A DNA stretch of 64,000 nt from Pseudomonas sp. UYIF39 (GTDB taxonomy: Bacteria > Pseudomonadota > Gammaproteobacteria > Pseudomonadales > Pseudomonadaceae). The DNA lies in the NCBI RefSeq assembly GCF_029963765.1, contig NZ_JALBYU010000002.1, positions 248,001 through 312,000 of the forward strand, written 5' to 3'. How positions within the stretch are numbered: the stretch's first letter is position 1; each line of letters begins with the position of its first letter. Below are positions 28,036-37,223 of the stretch, in pieces. The notes under the pieces are model-generated. The model saw only the letters and a program-made list of their open reading frames with translations, ran no database searches and was not told the DNA's origin. Both the position numbers and the translations under genes were made by a program.

Positions 28036-29580
28036 TTATTGAGAGACGGTTTTGCAGCTGGTCAGCCAGGCTTCAGTATCGATTTTCTGCTTTTGCAGGA
28101 ACGCCTTCTGATTGGCCCAGTGGGTGCGCAAGTAAGGTTTTAGGTCTTGCAGCTGTTTGTTGCGGGTGATGATTTCTTCCATCACCGGGACCTGCGTTTC
28201 AAGCAGTGGCTGGCCGTACAAGGTCGCCGATTCCACCAGGCTGCTGGCATAGTAGCGGCTGAGCTTGTGCAGGCGATCCTTCTGCTCGTCGAGCTTGGTT
28301 TTACGCATATCGCAACTGGCATCTTTGTCTGCGCTTTCGCAGTTGAGCTTGTAGTTCTTTTGCAGGAAATCCACGTACTGGCCGTCGTCGAGCATCTTGG
28401 TGCACAGGAACGCACCCAGGTTGAGGCTGGCGCGGATCGCCTGGTCGCGGGTTTCTTCCTGCTGCTGGTTGCTGGCGCGCAGCTGGTTTTCCAGGGCCTG
28501 GAGTTTTTCCTTGAGCGCTTTGTCTTCGACGCCCGAGGCGAGGTTGTTCAGGGATTGTACGGTGCCTTTGTCGGCGGATTCGGTTTCCTTGCTGCCGGTG
28601 CCGAGTTTCTTCCAGCTGCTTTCGATGCTGGCGACCCGCTCGCGAGAGGTGAGGGTCGGTGAGACCATGACCAAGCGCAGGCCGGTGGTTTTGTTTTTCA
28701 CCTGGCCTTCGGCGTTGTAATACGGCTCTTCCTTACGCAATGCCGTACGCAGGTCGGCCTGCGCGGTCAGGTAGTTGCCGCCACGGACGACGTAGCCGCC
28801 GGCCTGACCGTGCTGGCGGTCGAGTTTGTTCAGGCGAAACGGCTCGAACATCATTTCGTCAACGTTACCGAGCATGTCATGCAGGCCCAGTGGGTTGGGC
28901 TTTTGCAGTCCGGTCAATTGCACTGTGCCGTTGGACGATTGCGCCCCGGCGAACCACTCGTAGGCGTTGATGCCTTCCGGCATCGGGTAGTGCGTGTCGC
29001 GGAATTCAGCGGCACCGACTTCCAGCCCGCCGCGCGCGGCGAACTCCCACTCGACTTCGGTCGGCAGGCGCAGGAAACCTTGCGCGCCGTCTTCCTTGGG
29101 CAGCTTGCCGGCGGCGTTTTTGCGCAGCCACAGGTTGTACTTGTCGGCGGCTTCGATGGCTTGCACCCAGCTCACCGCCGTTTGCGGCAAGCGCATCTTG
29201 GTGGCGGCGGTGGGGCAGGTTGCTTCGGTCAGCGCGGCGTATTGCAGTTGACTCATCTCGTACTTGGCCATCAGGTAGTAGCGGGACTTGTCGTTCTTGG
29301 CCCCGGTAAAACTGCCGGCGATAAAGGTCGGACGGGTCTGTTCGACGTAGCCGTATTCCGCACCGTCCTGACCGATGTTGATCGGGTAGTCATCCAGCGG
29401 CCCGGCGACCGGGATGAACACCTTGCGGAACACCATCGAGCCTTCGCAGGGCATCGGTAGCACGACGTCGCTAGCCTCGGGCATCGGGTTGTAATACTTC
29501 TCTTCCCAGCCCGCCGCTGAGGCGTCGAGCACGTAGCCCAGGCTCAGGGGCAACAGCAAGCCAAAACGTTTATAGCTCAC
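28036..29580 (-). CDS. FGE/SUMF1-domain protein with C-terminal coiled coil (TagR-like)
   Basis: A 514-residue exported protein with a signal-like N-terminus ending near DASAAG. The formylglycine-generating-enzyme fold spans roughly 45-310, shown by YYLMAKYEMSQLQYAAL, RLPTEVEWEFAARGG, GLHDMLGNVDEMM, YVVRGGNY and TGLRLVM. The paired active-site cysteines of true FGE are not evident, so it is more likely a binding module, like TagR. A helical coiled coil follows (340-514). It overlaps the permease gene by 11 bases. Confidence 0.87.
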   Translation of the reverse strand: MSYKRFGLLLPLSLGYVLDASAAGWEEKYYNPMPEASDVVLPMPCEGSMVFRKVFIPVAGPLDDYPINIGQDGAEYGYVEQTRPTFIAGSFTGAKNDKSRYYLMAKYEMSQLQYAALTEATCPTAATKMRLPQTAVSWVQAIEAADKYNLWLRKNAAGKLPKEDGAQGFLRLPTEVEWEFAARGGLEVGAAEFRDTHYPMPEGINAYEWFAGAQSSNGTVQLTGLQKPNPLGLHDMLGNVDEMMFEPFRLNKLDRQHGQAGGYVVRGGNYLTAQADLRTALRKEEPYYNAEGQVKNKTTGLRLVMVSPTLTSRERVASIESSWKKLGTGSKETESADKGTVQSLNNLASGVEDKALKEKLQALENQLRASNQQQEETRDQAIRASLNLGAFLCTKMLDDGQYVDFLQKNYKLNCESADKDASCDMRKTKLDEQKDRLHKLSRYYASSLVESATLYGQPLLETQVPVMEEIITRNKQLQDLKPYLRTHWANQKAFLQKQKIDTEAWLTSCKTVSQ

Positions 29581-30793
29581 GCAGACTCTCCGCAGGTTGG
29601 ATGTTGATGGCTCGCAGGGCGCCGATCACGGCCACCAATGCAGCGACCAAAAAGGTCAGGAGCAGGGCGGCAACGCCGTGCCAAACAGTGATGTGGCAAA
29701 CGAAGGTGCCGGTGGCCTGGCTGCTGCCGAGCAAGTAGTCGAACAAATGACTGCCCACGGCATAAACCCCCAGCCCGCCAACGTAGCCGGCCAGACTCAG
29801 CGCTAGCGCTTGCAGGACCACGAAACCGCCGACGGACCTGCGTTTGAAACCCAGCAGACGCAGGACCGCCAGGCTTTTGCGTTTACGGTCGATGTTGGCC
29901 AGGAACGCGCCGACCATCGATGCCACGCAGCCGATCAACGCCGCCACGGCGATCACACTGAAGATCAGCCCCAGCACATGGTTGATGGCTTTGACGTTGT
30001 CGATGTCGGCCAGTCGGCTCGAGGTTTCGATGTGTTGTTCGTTGAGCCAGCGCTCCAGCGGTGCGACTTGATCGATGTCGCGCGCATACACGCGGGCGCG
30101 GGCGTACAGCGGTTGCAGATCGCCCAGAGGCTTGCCGGTGACAACGCCGAACGCACTCACCTGATAACCGTCGCGAAAGCGCTCCAGATCCAGCAGCAGC
30201 GGCGGGGCGACAAACCCGGCCGCGCGGCCGAAACGGGCACCGTCGAGCACGGCCAGTACCGTCAGCGTCATCTCGCCACGTTCATTGACACCTTCCAGGC
30301 GGCGCAAGGCCCGCATTTGCACGCTGTCGCCGGCCTTGGCCTGCAAGCGTTGCGCTGCGCTGGCGCTGAGGATCACTTGATTGCCGACGGGATTGAGTGG
30401 CGCCAGGTTCAGTTGTGGGTCGCCCGGCTCGGTGGCGATGATTTCGGCACCTTCGACAAACCGTTGCATGCCGATCAGCAGGTCAGCCTGGGTATTGAGC
30501 GAGCGGGTCTGGCCGAGAGCAAAACCGGTCTCGGGGCGCAGGCGCAAACGCTCGATCCAGGCTGTGTCGTAGTTGCCGTTGCTGAGCATCTTCACTTCAA
30601 GGTTGCGCGGGTCGCGCAGCAGTTCGTCCTGCAACTGGCTGACCACCCCGTGTTTGAGCCCGAACAGCAACAACAACGGCGCGATCACCGCCACCAGGGA
30701 GGCGGCGATGCACAGCGAAACCTTGCGGTCGTGCCAGAGGTCTTGCAGCGCCAGTGAGCCCAGCAGGCGCAAGCGATCAGTCCATCGGTTCAA
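29570..30793 (-). CDS. FtsX/MacB-like ABC transporter permease (TagS-like)
   Basis: A 407-residue permease with the FtsX-like layout. TM1 lies at about 27-46, followed by a large periplasmic domain of about 220 residues and three more TM helices at about 277-300, 327-348 and 374-396. It ends in the PAESLREL tail typical of the family. Such permeases convert ATP hydrolysis into periplasmic conformational change or lipoprotein release rather than import. It overlaps the ATPase gene by 17 bases and the FGE-fold gene by 11. Confidence 0.9.
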   Translation of the reverse strand: MNRWTDRLRLLGSLALQDLWHDRKVSLCIAASLVAVIAPLLLLFGLKHGVVSQLQDELLRDPRNLEVKMLSNGNYDTAWIERLRLRPETGFALGQTRSLNTQADLLIGMQRFVEGAEIIATEPGDPQLNLAPLNPVGNQVILSASAAQRLQAKAGDSVQMRALRRLEGVNERGEMTLTVLAVLDGARFGRAAGFVAPPLLLDLERFRDGYQVSAFGVVTGKPLGDLQPLYARARVYARDIDQVAPLERWLNEQHIETSSRLADIDNVKAINHVLGLIFSVIAVAALIGCVASMVGAFLANIDRKRKSLAVLRLLGFKRRSVGGFVVLQALALSLAGYVGGLGVYAVGSHLFDYLLGSSQATGTFVCHITVWHGVAALLLTFLVAALVAVIGALRAINIQPAESLREL

Positions 30794-31478
30794 ACAGAGT
30801 CTCTCCCTGATGGCTGATAGCGCCGAGTCGCGGTAAGCCGAAATCTTTCAGCAAGGCCCAGTCATGGGATACAACGAGTGCACTCAGGCCCATGTTCGAC
30901 ACCAGGCTCAGGAGCAACTCGAACAAACGCCGGGCACTGTGAGGGTCGAGCGCGGCGGTCGGCTCGTCGGCCAACAGCAGCAGCGGTTCATGGGCAATTG
31001 CCCGAACGCAGGCAACGCGCTGGCGCTCGCCGATCGACAAGGCCTGAGGTTGTTTGTCCAGCAATCCTTGCAGGCGCAACACGTCAACGGCGTGGTCGAT
31101 GTGATCGCTCTTTGCCGGCATCCCGAGCAATCGGCGCGGCAGGCTGATGTTGTCCCGCACGTTCAGGAATGGCAGTAAGCCGCCGCTCTGCAAAATGAAT
31201 CCCAAATGCCGTGAACGCACCGCTGCAAGAGCAGGCTGGTCGTCATTCGCCAGCAGTTGGGCGATATCTTGAGCGTGCGTCGGGCCCAGCCGAAAGCGCT
31301 CGAGTTCCACCGGCGCGAGCAACAGGCCGATGGCTTCGAGCAGCGTGCTTTTGCCACTGCCACTCTCGCCGGTGATGGCGAGGATTTCCCCGGCGCCGAC
31401 CTGCAAGTTCGGCAGTCGCACGTGATGAGCCTGTGTGCCTTCACCACGGCGCACCAGCAGGTTCTTGATATCAAGCAT
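30777..31478 (-). CDS. ABC transporter ATPase (LolD/MacB-like, TagT-like)
   Basis: A 233-residue nucleotide-binding subunit. Walker A is GESGSGKST, the signature is LSIGERQR (a variant of LSGGQ), Walker B is LLLLADEPTAALD, and the switch histidine is in VVSHDWALL. It pairs with the permease that overlaps its 3' end. The module resembles mechanotransmission-type ABC systems (LolCDE, FtsEX, MacB, TagTS). Confidence 0.93.
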   Translation of the reverse strand: MLDIKNLLVRRGEGTQAHHVRLPNLQVGAGEILAITGESGSGKSTLLEAIGLLLAPVELERFRLGPTHAQDIAQLLANDDQPALAAVRSRHLGFILQSGGLLPFLNVRDNISLPRRLLGMPAKSDHIDHAVDVLRLQGLLDKQPQALSIGERQRVACVRAIAHEPLLLLADEPTAALDPHSARRLFELLLSLVSNMGLSALVVSHDWALLKDFGLPRLGAISHQGETLFEPMD

Positions 31479-31488
31479 GGGCGTCTCG

Positions 31489-33480
31489 TTAAGGCATCAT
31501 TTCCAGTGGGACGGGGTACACGTTGTCCCGCGCATCGCTGTCCTTGGCCAACGCTACCCAACGGTCGACATCCGCGTTGTAACGCTGGTAATGCCGCAGT
31601 TTGGTGTTCAGCGTGCGGATGAATTTTTCTTGTGCCAGACCGTCCCAGCTCTTCCAGGTCTCTTCATCCAGGTTCAGCACTTCACTGTGATAAGGCAGGT
31701 CTTCGAGGTACTCGCCGAGGACGCCCATGTCCGCCAGTTTGGCGTTGCCGTTCTGCTTCAGCTGATTGGGATCGGCGCCCATGGTCGCCGCCACGGAACG
31801 CAGGCGATCGAACATTTCCGTGGGTGAAATCAGGCCTTCGTTGGCGGCATCGAGGATCTGCTTCATCACGTCGCTCAAGTCGCTGAGCTGTGACTTGGTC
31901 AGCAGTACCCGCACGTCGGTGGTCGGGATGTTCTGCTTGATCAGGTCGCGGTCGGTGATCCACGCCTTGAACACCGGCGGGGCCTTGCTGTTGGTCTTCT
32001 CGCCGAGATAAGCGAGTTGCATGGCGTGGCCGATCAGCGCCGCGTCTTCGAGCATTTTTTTCTCGGCCGGGTCCTGCTTGGCGTTCGCCGCACTGCCGAT
32101 GGCGTCTTCGCCCATGTAAGCGGCTTTGACTTGTGTAGTGATCGCCGCGGCCAGTGTGTCGACCTTGCGCCCGAATTCCTGCACATCGCCAGCGTTCACC
32201 GGGTAGTACAGCGAAGTGTTGGTGCCCGGGTAGGTCGACAGGTTCTGGTATTGCGCCTCGGCCTTGGCGTGGTCCTTGGCCCCGGCCGGGGTTTTCAAGT
32301 GCAGGGTGTAAATCGCCACGCCAGGGTTGGCGGCCTCCATACGCACCTGCGCGGCGCTCAAACCGGTCTTCGATAGTTTGTCGTCGCCTTCGATGGCGCC
32401 CGCGTCGGTGATCAACACCACGTAGCGCGCGCCGAATTGGCTCCAGTCGACCTTGTCGATGCTCTCCATGACCCCGGCAAACGAGTCTTCATCGAAGCTG
32501 CTGCTCGACACGGTGGCTTGTTTGAGGTCGGCGATCTTGGCGAAAAAGTCGGCGCTGTCTTTCACCTGCGTCGGGTCGGCGTACATCTTGGTGGTGTATT
32601 CCAGCCCCGGTACCGCCTGGGTGTTGGAGCGGAAAGCCACCAGGCCGAACTTGACCTGTTTGCCGAGATTCTGCGCTTCGATCTTCTGGTAAACCTTGCG
32701 GATCGCCTCGCGGGTGCGGTCGATGTAGGGGTCCATCGAAATCGTCGAGTCGATGACAAATACTACGGCCGCACTGAATTCCTTCAGCTGGTTGGCCTTT
32801 TTCTCTTCGGCTTCCTTGCTGCCGGCAGCGCTGTTTGCAGCACCGCCCTTGGCGTTCTTGTCATCCGGCTTGCTGACGGAGGCGACGTTGAGCAGGCGCG
32901 TGCGGAAACCGCTTTCGGTCATGACTTCTTCGCCACTGAGTACCGGCAGCAGGTAGAACTGCTTTTGCAGGTCGACGAAGTATTCAGGTTCTTCAGCCAG
33001 TACGCCCGGTGCTTGCTGGCCCTTTTTCAGCTTGGCCCGCAGCGGCGCGACTTTGCTGACCGGGTCCGGCGCATCAAGGATGCCTTCGACAGTGGCGCGG
33101 TCCTTGAAGAACAGCAAACGGTCGCGGTTGGCCGGGTTGGTGAAGGCCAGCGTCAGTTGCATCTTCCAGTCGGTGGTGCAGCCGGCGGGCAACCAGCCAA
33201 TGGTTTTACCGTAACTGTCGGGGCCGACTTTCAGCCACTCGGCGTTCTTTGCTTGCGCGCGCTCATACACATAAAAGCGGCTGAAGACTGGTTGTGCGTC
33301 ACCTTCGGCACCGCCCGCCGTCGGGCTGATTTTGCAGCCCGGCGTGGTCAGCACGCGTTGGAACAGGGTCTTTTTACCAGCCTGGATCAGCGGTTTGTCA
33401 TCGGCCTGGGACAGCGGGCTGATGCACAGCGCCAGTAACGCGGCACTGCTCAGCAGGAATCGACTCAGGGGCGAACGCAT
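31489..33480 (-). CDS. Periplasmic VWA-domain protein resembling the C-terminal part of PpkA
   Basis: A 663-residue secreted protein with a signal peptide ending near SPLSQA (residue 27). An SH3-like N-terminal region (residues 35-135, LFQRVLTTPGC and SRFYVYERAQAKNAEWLKVG) precedes a VWA domain with MIDAS motif DSTIS (D244-S248). A long helical C-terminus follows. The first two parts look like the periplasmic end of the type VI secretion kinase PpkA, but no kinase domain is fused here. ATG 33480 overlaps the preceding stop (TGATG). GTG 33483 is possible. Confidence 0.85.
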   Translation of the reverse strand: MRSPLSRFLLSSAALLALCISPLSQADDKPLIQAGKKTLFQRVLTTPGCKISPTAGGAEGDAQPVFSRFYVYERAQAKNAEWLKVGPDSYGKTIGWLPAGCTTDWKMQLTLAFTNPANRDRLLFFKDRATVEGILDAPDPVSKVAPLRAKLKKGQQAPGVLAEEPEYFVDLQKQFYLLPVLSGEEVMTESGFRTRLLNVASVSKPDDKNAKGGAANSAAGSKEAEEKKANQLKEFSAAVVFVIDSTISMDPYIDRTREAIRKVYQKIEAQNLGKQVKFGLVAFRSNTQAVPGLEYTTKMYADPTQVKDSADFFAKIADLKQATVSSSSFDEDSFAGVMESIDKVDWSQFGARYVVLITDAGAIEGDDKLSKTGLSAAQVRMEAANPGVAIYTLHLKTPAGAKDHAKAEAQYQNLSTYPGTNTSLYYPVNAGDVQEFGRKVDTLAAAITTQVKAAYMGEDAIGSAANAKQDPAEKKMLEDAALIGHAMQLAYLGEKTNSKAPPVFKAWITDRDLIKQNIPTTDVRVLLTKSQLSDLSDVMKQILDAANEGLISPTEMFDRLRSVAATMGADPNQLKQNGNAKLADMGVLGEYLEDLPYHSEVLNLDEETWKSWDGLAQEKFIRTLNTKLRHYQRYNADVDRWVALAKDSDARDNVYPVPLEMMP

Positions 33481-34508
33481 CACTTCTGCAACTCCTCGAA
33501 GCGCTGCTTGGCTTCGGCGTTGTTCGGGTCCTGGGTGAGGATGGTTTCATACCAGTAGGCGGCGGTGGCGTTGTCCGCGGCCGGGAAGCACTCGCTGGCC
33601 TTCAGATATTTTGGGTCGTATTCGCGGGCATAGGCGTTGGCGATCAATGCGTCACCGGCCTGGGCACGGTTGGCGTACAGGCGCTGGGCGACGCCGCAGT
33701 GCTTGCCGGCCTTGGCCTGGGTGATGATCTCCAGCAACTTGGCACTGTCGGGTGCCGCCTTGATGCAGGTCTGGACGAAGGTCAGTTCGGGGAGGCTGTT
33801 CATGCTGTCGAGGGTGCAGGCTTGAGCGTCGGCGTTGGCCGGTGCAGCGGCAGGGGTTGCGGCCACGGGGGCAGGCGCCGGGGTGCGTTTGTAGAACCAG
33901 AATCCTGCGCCCGCGGCCAGCAACAACACGACAATCAATAGACCGATCAGGCCTTTGTTGCTTTTCTTCACCGGTGCGGGAGGCGGCGTATAGGCAGGCT
34001 CGGTGAGCACCGACTCCAACTCCACTTCTGGCTCGGCGGTGGACAGGACCAGTTCCGGCAGCTCCGGGATTTCCGGGATTTCCGGCGCCGGCACGCTCGG
34101 CGCCGTCAGTTCGGCGCCGCCGTACGTCGAGCGCGTCTGGCCGCCGGCCGTGGAAGGCAGCACACCAACGCCGGGCCGAACCACGCCCTTGTCCGCATGG
34201 CCTTGGCTCTGTTCACGCAGTTCGATCTGGAATTGCGAGTTGGCGCCGCCTTCCAGCAGCGGGTCAACCACATCCGGGCCGACCTGCGCTTCCAGGCCAT
34301 CGCCGCTGGCCGTGACGTTGAAACGCGAGACCTTGAACCAGAATGGATTGTTGCTCCAGGCCTTGTGGTCCTGGAGGTAAAAACCGTCCTGGTTGCGCTG
34401 AATTGAAAACTCCAGCTGTTCCTCGCCACCCTGCCATTTCTTCACAGTGAGGCGGGCCTGGCCAGGCACGTTGGGCTCTAACGCGAGCAGGTCGACACGA
34501 ATTGGCAT
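33480..34508 (-). CDS. One-TM protein with cytoplasmic N-terminal domain and periplasmic TPR-like C-terminus
   Basis: A 342-residue protein. The N-terminal domain (1-105) is rich in beta strands and could be FHA-like, but I see no clear FHA motif. A Pro/Glu linker (135-180), one TM helix (187-206), an Ala/Pro stretch and a C-terminal Cys-containing repeat region ending in ETILTQDPNNAEAKQRFEEL (TPR-like) follow. It links cytoplasm and periplasm within the srf operon. The gene starts three bases after srfC ends. Confidence 0.8.
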   Translation of the reverse strand: MPIRVDLLALEPNVPGQARLTVKKWQGGEEQLEFSIQRNQDGFYLQDHKAWSNNPFWFKVSRFNVTASGDGLEAQVGPDVVDPLLEGGANSQFQIELREQSQGHADKGVVRPGVGVLPSTAGGQTRSTYGGAELTAPSVPAPEIPEIPELPELVLSTAEPEVELESVLTEPAYTPPPAPVKKSNKGLIGLLIVVLLLAAGAGFWFYKRTPAPAPVAATPAAAPANADAQACTLDSMNSLPELTFVQTCIKAAPDSAKLLEIITQAKAGKHCGVAQRLYANRAQAGDALIANAYAREYDPKYLKASECFPAADNATAAYWYETILTQDPNNAEAKQRFEELQK

Positions 34509-34511
34509 TGC

Positions 34512-37223
34512 TTATCTCGCTGCGAAGGCTGTGAGCACTTGGCCCAGCCGTTCGTTCTGTTCAGGGGTGATTTCACGTCCGGCGCCATGGCCGGCATTGT
34601 CCTGCGTGATGTAGGCCAGGCCCGAGAGCCAGTCGCCGAGATACCGCTGCGCCTGATTCGCCGGTTGCGACGGCAGGACGGGGACTTGTCCCGGGCCAAT
34701 GTCGGAGTAGAACGAAAACAACGGCTCCTTGGTACCGGCGCGGCTGTTCGGACGCTCGTTCACCGGCATCTGGAGGTAACCGAACCAGGACACGAAATCA
34801 CGCAGCACACGCTGCACTTCCAGTACCTGGCGCTCGACCAGTTGATCGCGCCGCGCGCCGCTTTGCGCACGCTTGAGGACGGCGCGGCTCAGCTGGCCCG
34901 GCAAGTCCTGGCGATAGCCGGCGGTAATCAGTTCATCGACCACCGCTTCCAGCAAGGCCTTTTCCAACCCCAGCAGGTTGAGCAGGCTTTGGCGGGTGGT
35001 CAGTTCACGCAGGTGCGCGATCCAGGCCTTGAAGGCCGCTTTGGCAAAACGGTGCTCGTTGCTTTGCAGTTCGGGCGCAGGGGTGCCGGTTTTGCTGCTG
35101 ACTGGCGCGTCGTGGCTCAGGTCGTCACTGAAATCGAAATCGAAACCGGCGTCGTTGCCGTACAGGCTCTGGCTCGGTGTCGGGGCGACCGGCTCATCGT
35201 TCACGGCCGGCTCGTCATCGGTTTCGTACACGCCGCTGAGGTACAGGTCGCGCACCTCTTCGCTCGGCATGTCGAGTTGATCGATCAACTCACCGAGCAC
35301 CGCCGGGCGACGGCCCAGCCCCGTCAAAATCATTTGCGCCTTGGCTTTCTTGGCGGCTGCGGCACCATCGCCGTCGGCGTGGTACCAGGGGCTCAGGCCG
35401 TGAGTGGTCAGGCCTTCGAGGCACTCGCTCAATTGCTCGCGGATGCGCTGCAATTTGAATTCGATATTGGCCACGCCTTTGAAACTGCCGCTGAAGTGGC
35501 TGATGCCACCGTCATCGTTGCGCAGCATTTCTGCCCAGGCGTTGGCCGGGTCCTTGATGTGTTTGCACACCAGAGCGTTGCTGGCGAAGCTGGTGCCCAG
35601 CGCGCTGACACGTTCCTGATAGATGGCATTGAGGCCGGTTTCCGCACCGGTCGCGTCTTGCCCGATGAACGCCGCGTCCATGCGGGGTTTGCGTACCAGG
35701 TAGGTGTTCTGGAACGGTGTGCCGGCCCAGTCGTTCATCCAGCTCAGGCTGCCGAAGCGCTCCAGCATGGTCAGCTTGACCATGCCGTTCCAGCTCTCGT
35801 CGTACTGATCCGGTGTCAGGCTGAGGGAGTTGGTAATGCGCAGATCGAGCATGGTCAGCGCCCAGATCAGGCCGGTGTCGCGCTTGCTGCGAGCGGCCGA
35901 GTCGGCGCCCTGGGTCTTTTCGATCCAGCGGGTCAGCACCGGGCCCACGTCGTTGACGTCGCTCTGCTTGGTCGAGCCTGTGCAGACCACCAGCGCGTTC
36001 ATTTCCTGGTTGTCGGTGTAGCGTTCGAACAGGTAGGCGACCTTGCCGCGCAGGATCAGCTGGGAAACGGAGTTGTCTTTGGCGGTGGATTGCGGGTCGT
36101 TGGAATCGGCGATCTCGTGCAGTTTCTGGCGCCCGCGATAACCGGGGAAATCCAGCAGGTCGACCTGATTGACGATGTCATCCACCGGCGCTTCGATCAG
36201 GCGGAAGGTCATTTCGGCGGTCAGTGCCGCCAGTTGCGCGACCGCAATCGCCTGACTGTTTTGCAGGCGATCGCCAACCAGCGGTCGAACTTCAATCGGC
36301 AAGTCCAGCGGGCTGCCGAAGCGTTCGAGGATGTCGACGTTCATGATGCTGTCGCGCTGGCTGTAGGTGTCGTTTTCGAAACTCACCAAGGCCTTCAACG
36401 GTGCAAACACGGTCTCGGGCAGGCCCAGCTTGTGCAGCGCGCCGGCCAGTTGCTGGTACGCGCGCGTCAACTCGCTTTGCTCACCCCAGAGAATCGAAAA
36501 CAGCTCGGCCCGTTCCTGGAAATTCAGGCGTGGCGCCAGTTGCAACGCTTTGGGCCAGTACAGGTGTTCAAGCTTCTTCACCGAGTTGCGGAAGTTGTCG
36601 CGCAGGTAATCCCACAGTGACACCAGATCGTCGGCATTGACCCCCGTTTGCAGCGGGCCGGTTTCGCGGCCCTCGAACGGTTTGAGCACGCGCTGGATGC
36701 GCTCTTCGTCGATCTCGTAGGAAATCCTCTCAAGGTCGAAATCCTTGAACCAGGCGTTGGCGAGAATCTTCGCCAGCTCGATTTCCTTGAACAGCGTGAG
36801 TTCTACCGGGAAGTCATTGTCCTGACTTTCCGTCGCCCGACGGCTGAAGCGCGTTACCAGGCCGGTGGCTTCCTTGCCACCACCCACCGGGTTGATGTGC
36901 TTGATGAAATCCAGGCGATGGTCGCCGAACTCGGTTTCCAGCTTGCCGTTCTGACCGGCGGCGAGGGCCGAAATCAGGTAGGACTTGCCGGCCTGGGACA
37001 AGCCGAAAAAGCCAATGGTCATCGGCGTGCAGGCCACGCGACCGAGGCTTTGAGCCAGATTGCGGGCGCGATGCAGGCGGATGTTCAGGTTGTCGGCTTC
37101 GCTGTCCAGGCGCGGCGCATTGCCGCGCGTCTGGCCAATCCAGTCCAGCGCCTGACCGGCGCCTTCATAAACAGCGGCCCAACTGGCAGAGAGCTGAGTT
37201 TGATCGGGGGTCAGGTCTTTCAT
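34512..37223 (-). CDS. srfC: SrfC-family dynamin-like GTPase
   Basis: A 903-residue protein annotated in databases as putative virulence factor SrfC. The P-loop GLSQAGKS (74-81) and the switch II motif D358-F-P-G361 in VDLLDFPGYRG show a P-loop GTPase of the large dynamin-like kind. The remainder is mostly helical, and no obvious signal peptide or TM is present, so it is likely cytosolic or peripheral. Its ATG overlaps the srfB stop codon by four bases. The name comes from SsrB-regulated genes in Salmonella. Biochemical role is not established. Confidence 0.88.
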   Translation of the reverse strand: MKDLTPDQTQLSASWAAVYEGAGQALDWIGQTRGNAPRLDSEADNLNIRLHRARNLAQSLGRVACTPMTIGFFGLSQAGKSYLISALAAGQNGKLETEFGDHRLDFIKHINPVGGGKEATGLVTRFSRRATESQDNDFPVELTLFKEIELAKILANAWFKDFDLERISYEIDEERIQRVLKPFEGRETGPLQTGVNADDLVSLWDYLRDNFRNSVKKLEHLYWPKALQLAPRLNFQERAELFSILWGEQSELTRAYQQLAGALHKLGLPETVFAPLKALVSFENDTYSQRDSIMNVDILERFGSPLDLPIEVRPLVGDRLQNSQAIAVAQLAALTAEMTFRLIEAPVDDIVNQVDLLDFPGYRGRQKLHEIADSNDPQSTAKDNSVSQLILRGKVAYLFERYTDNQEMNALVVCTGSTKQSDVNDVGPVLTRWIEKTQGADSAARSKRDTGLIWALTMLDLRITNSLSLTPDQYDESWNGMVKLTMLERFGSLSWMNDWAGTPFQNTYLVRKPRMDAAFIGQDATGAETGLNAIYQERVSALGTSFASNALVCKHIKDPANAWAEMLRNDDGGISHFSGSFKGVANIEFKLQRIREQLSECLEGLTTHGLSPWYHADGDGAAAAKKAKAQMILTGLGRRPAVLGELIDQLDMPSEEVRDLYLSGVYETDDEPAVNDEPVAPTPSQSLYGNDAGFDFDFSDDLSHDAPVSSKTGTPAPELQSNEHRFAKAAFKAWIAHLRELTTRQSLLNLLGLEKALLEAVVDELITAGYRQDLPGQLSRAVLKRAQSGARRDQLVERQVLEVQRVLRDFVSWFGYLQMPVNERPNSRAGTKEPLFSFYSDIGPGQVPVLPSQPANQAQRYLGDWLSGLAYITQDNAGHGAGREITPEQNERLGQVLTAFAAR

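Noticed and set aside
25268..33480. Type VI secretion locus
   Set aside because: Only components similar to the upstream signalling module are present. No sheath, baseplate, VgrG, Hcp, ClpV, kinase or phosphatase gene lies in the window.
34539..36620. 693-codon frame opposite srfC
   Set aside because: It is antisense to the GTPase gene. Long open frames opposite high-GC genes are expected here.
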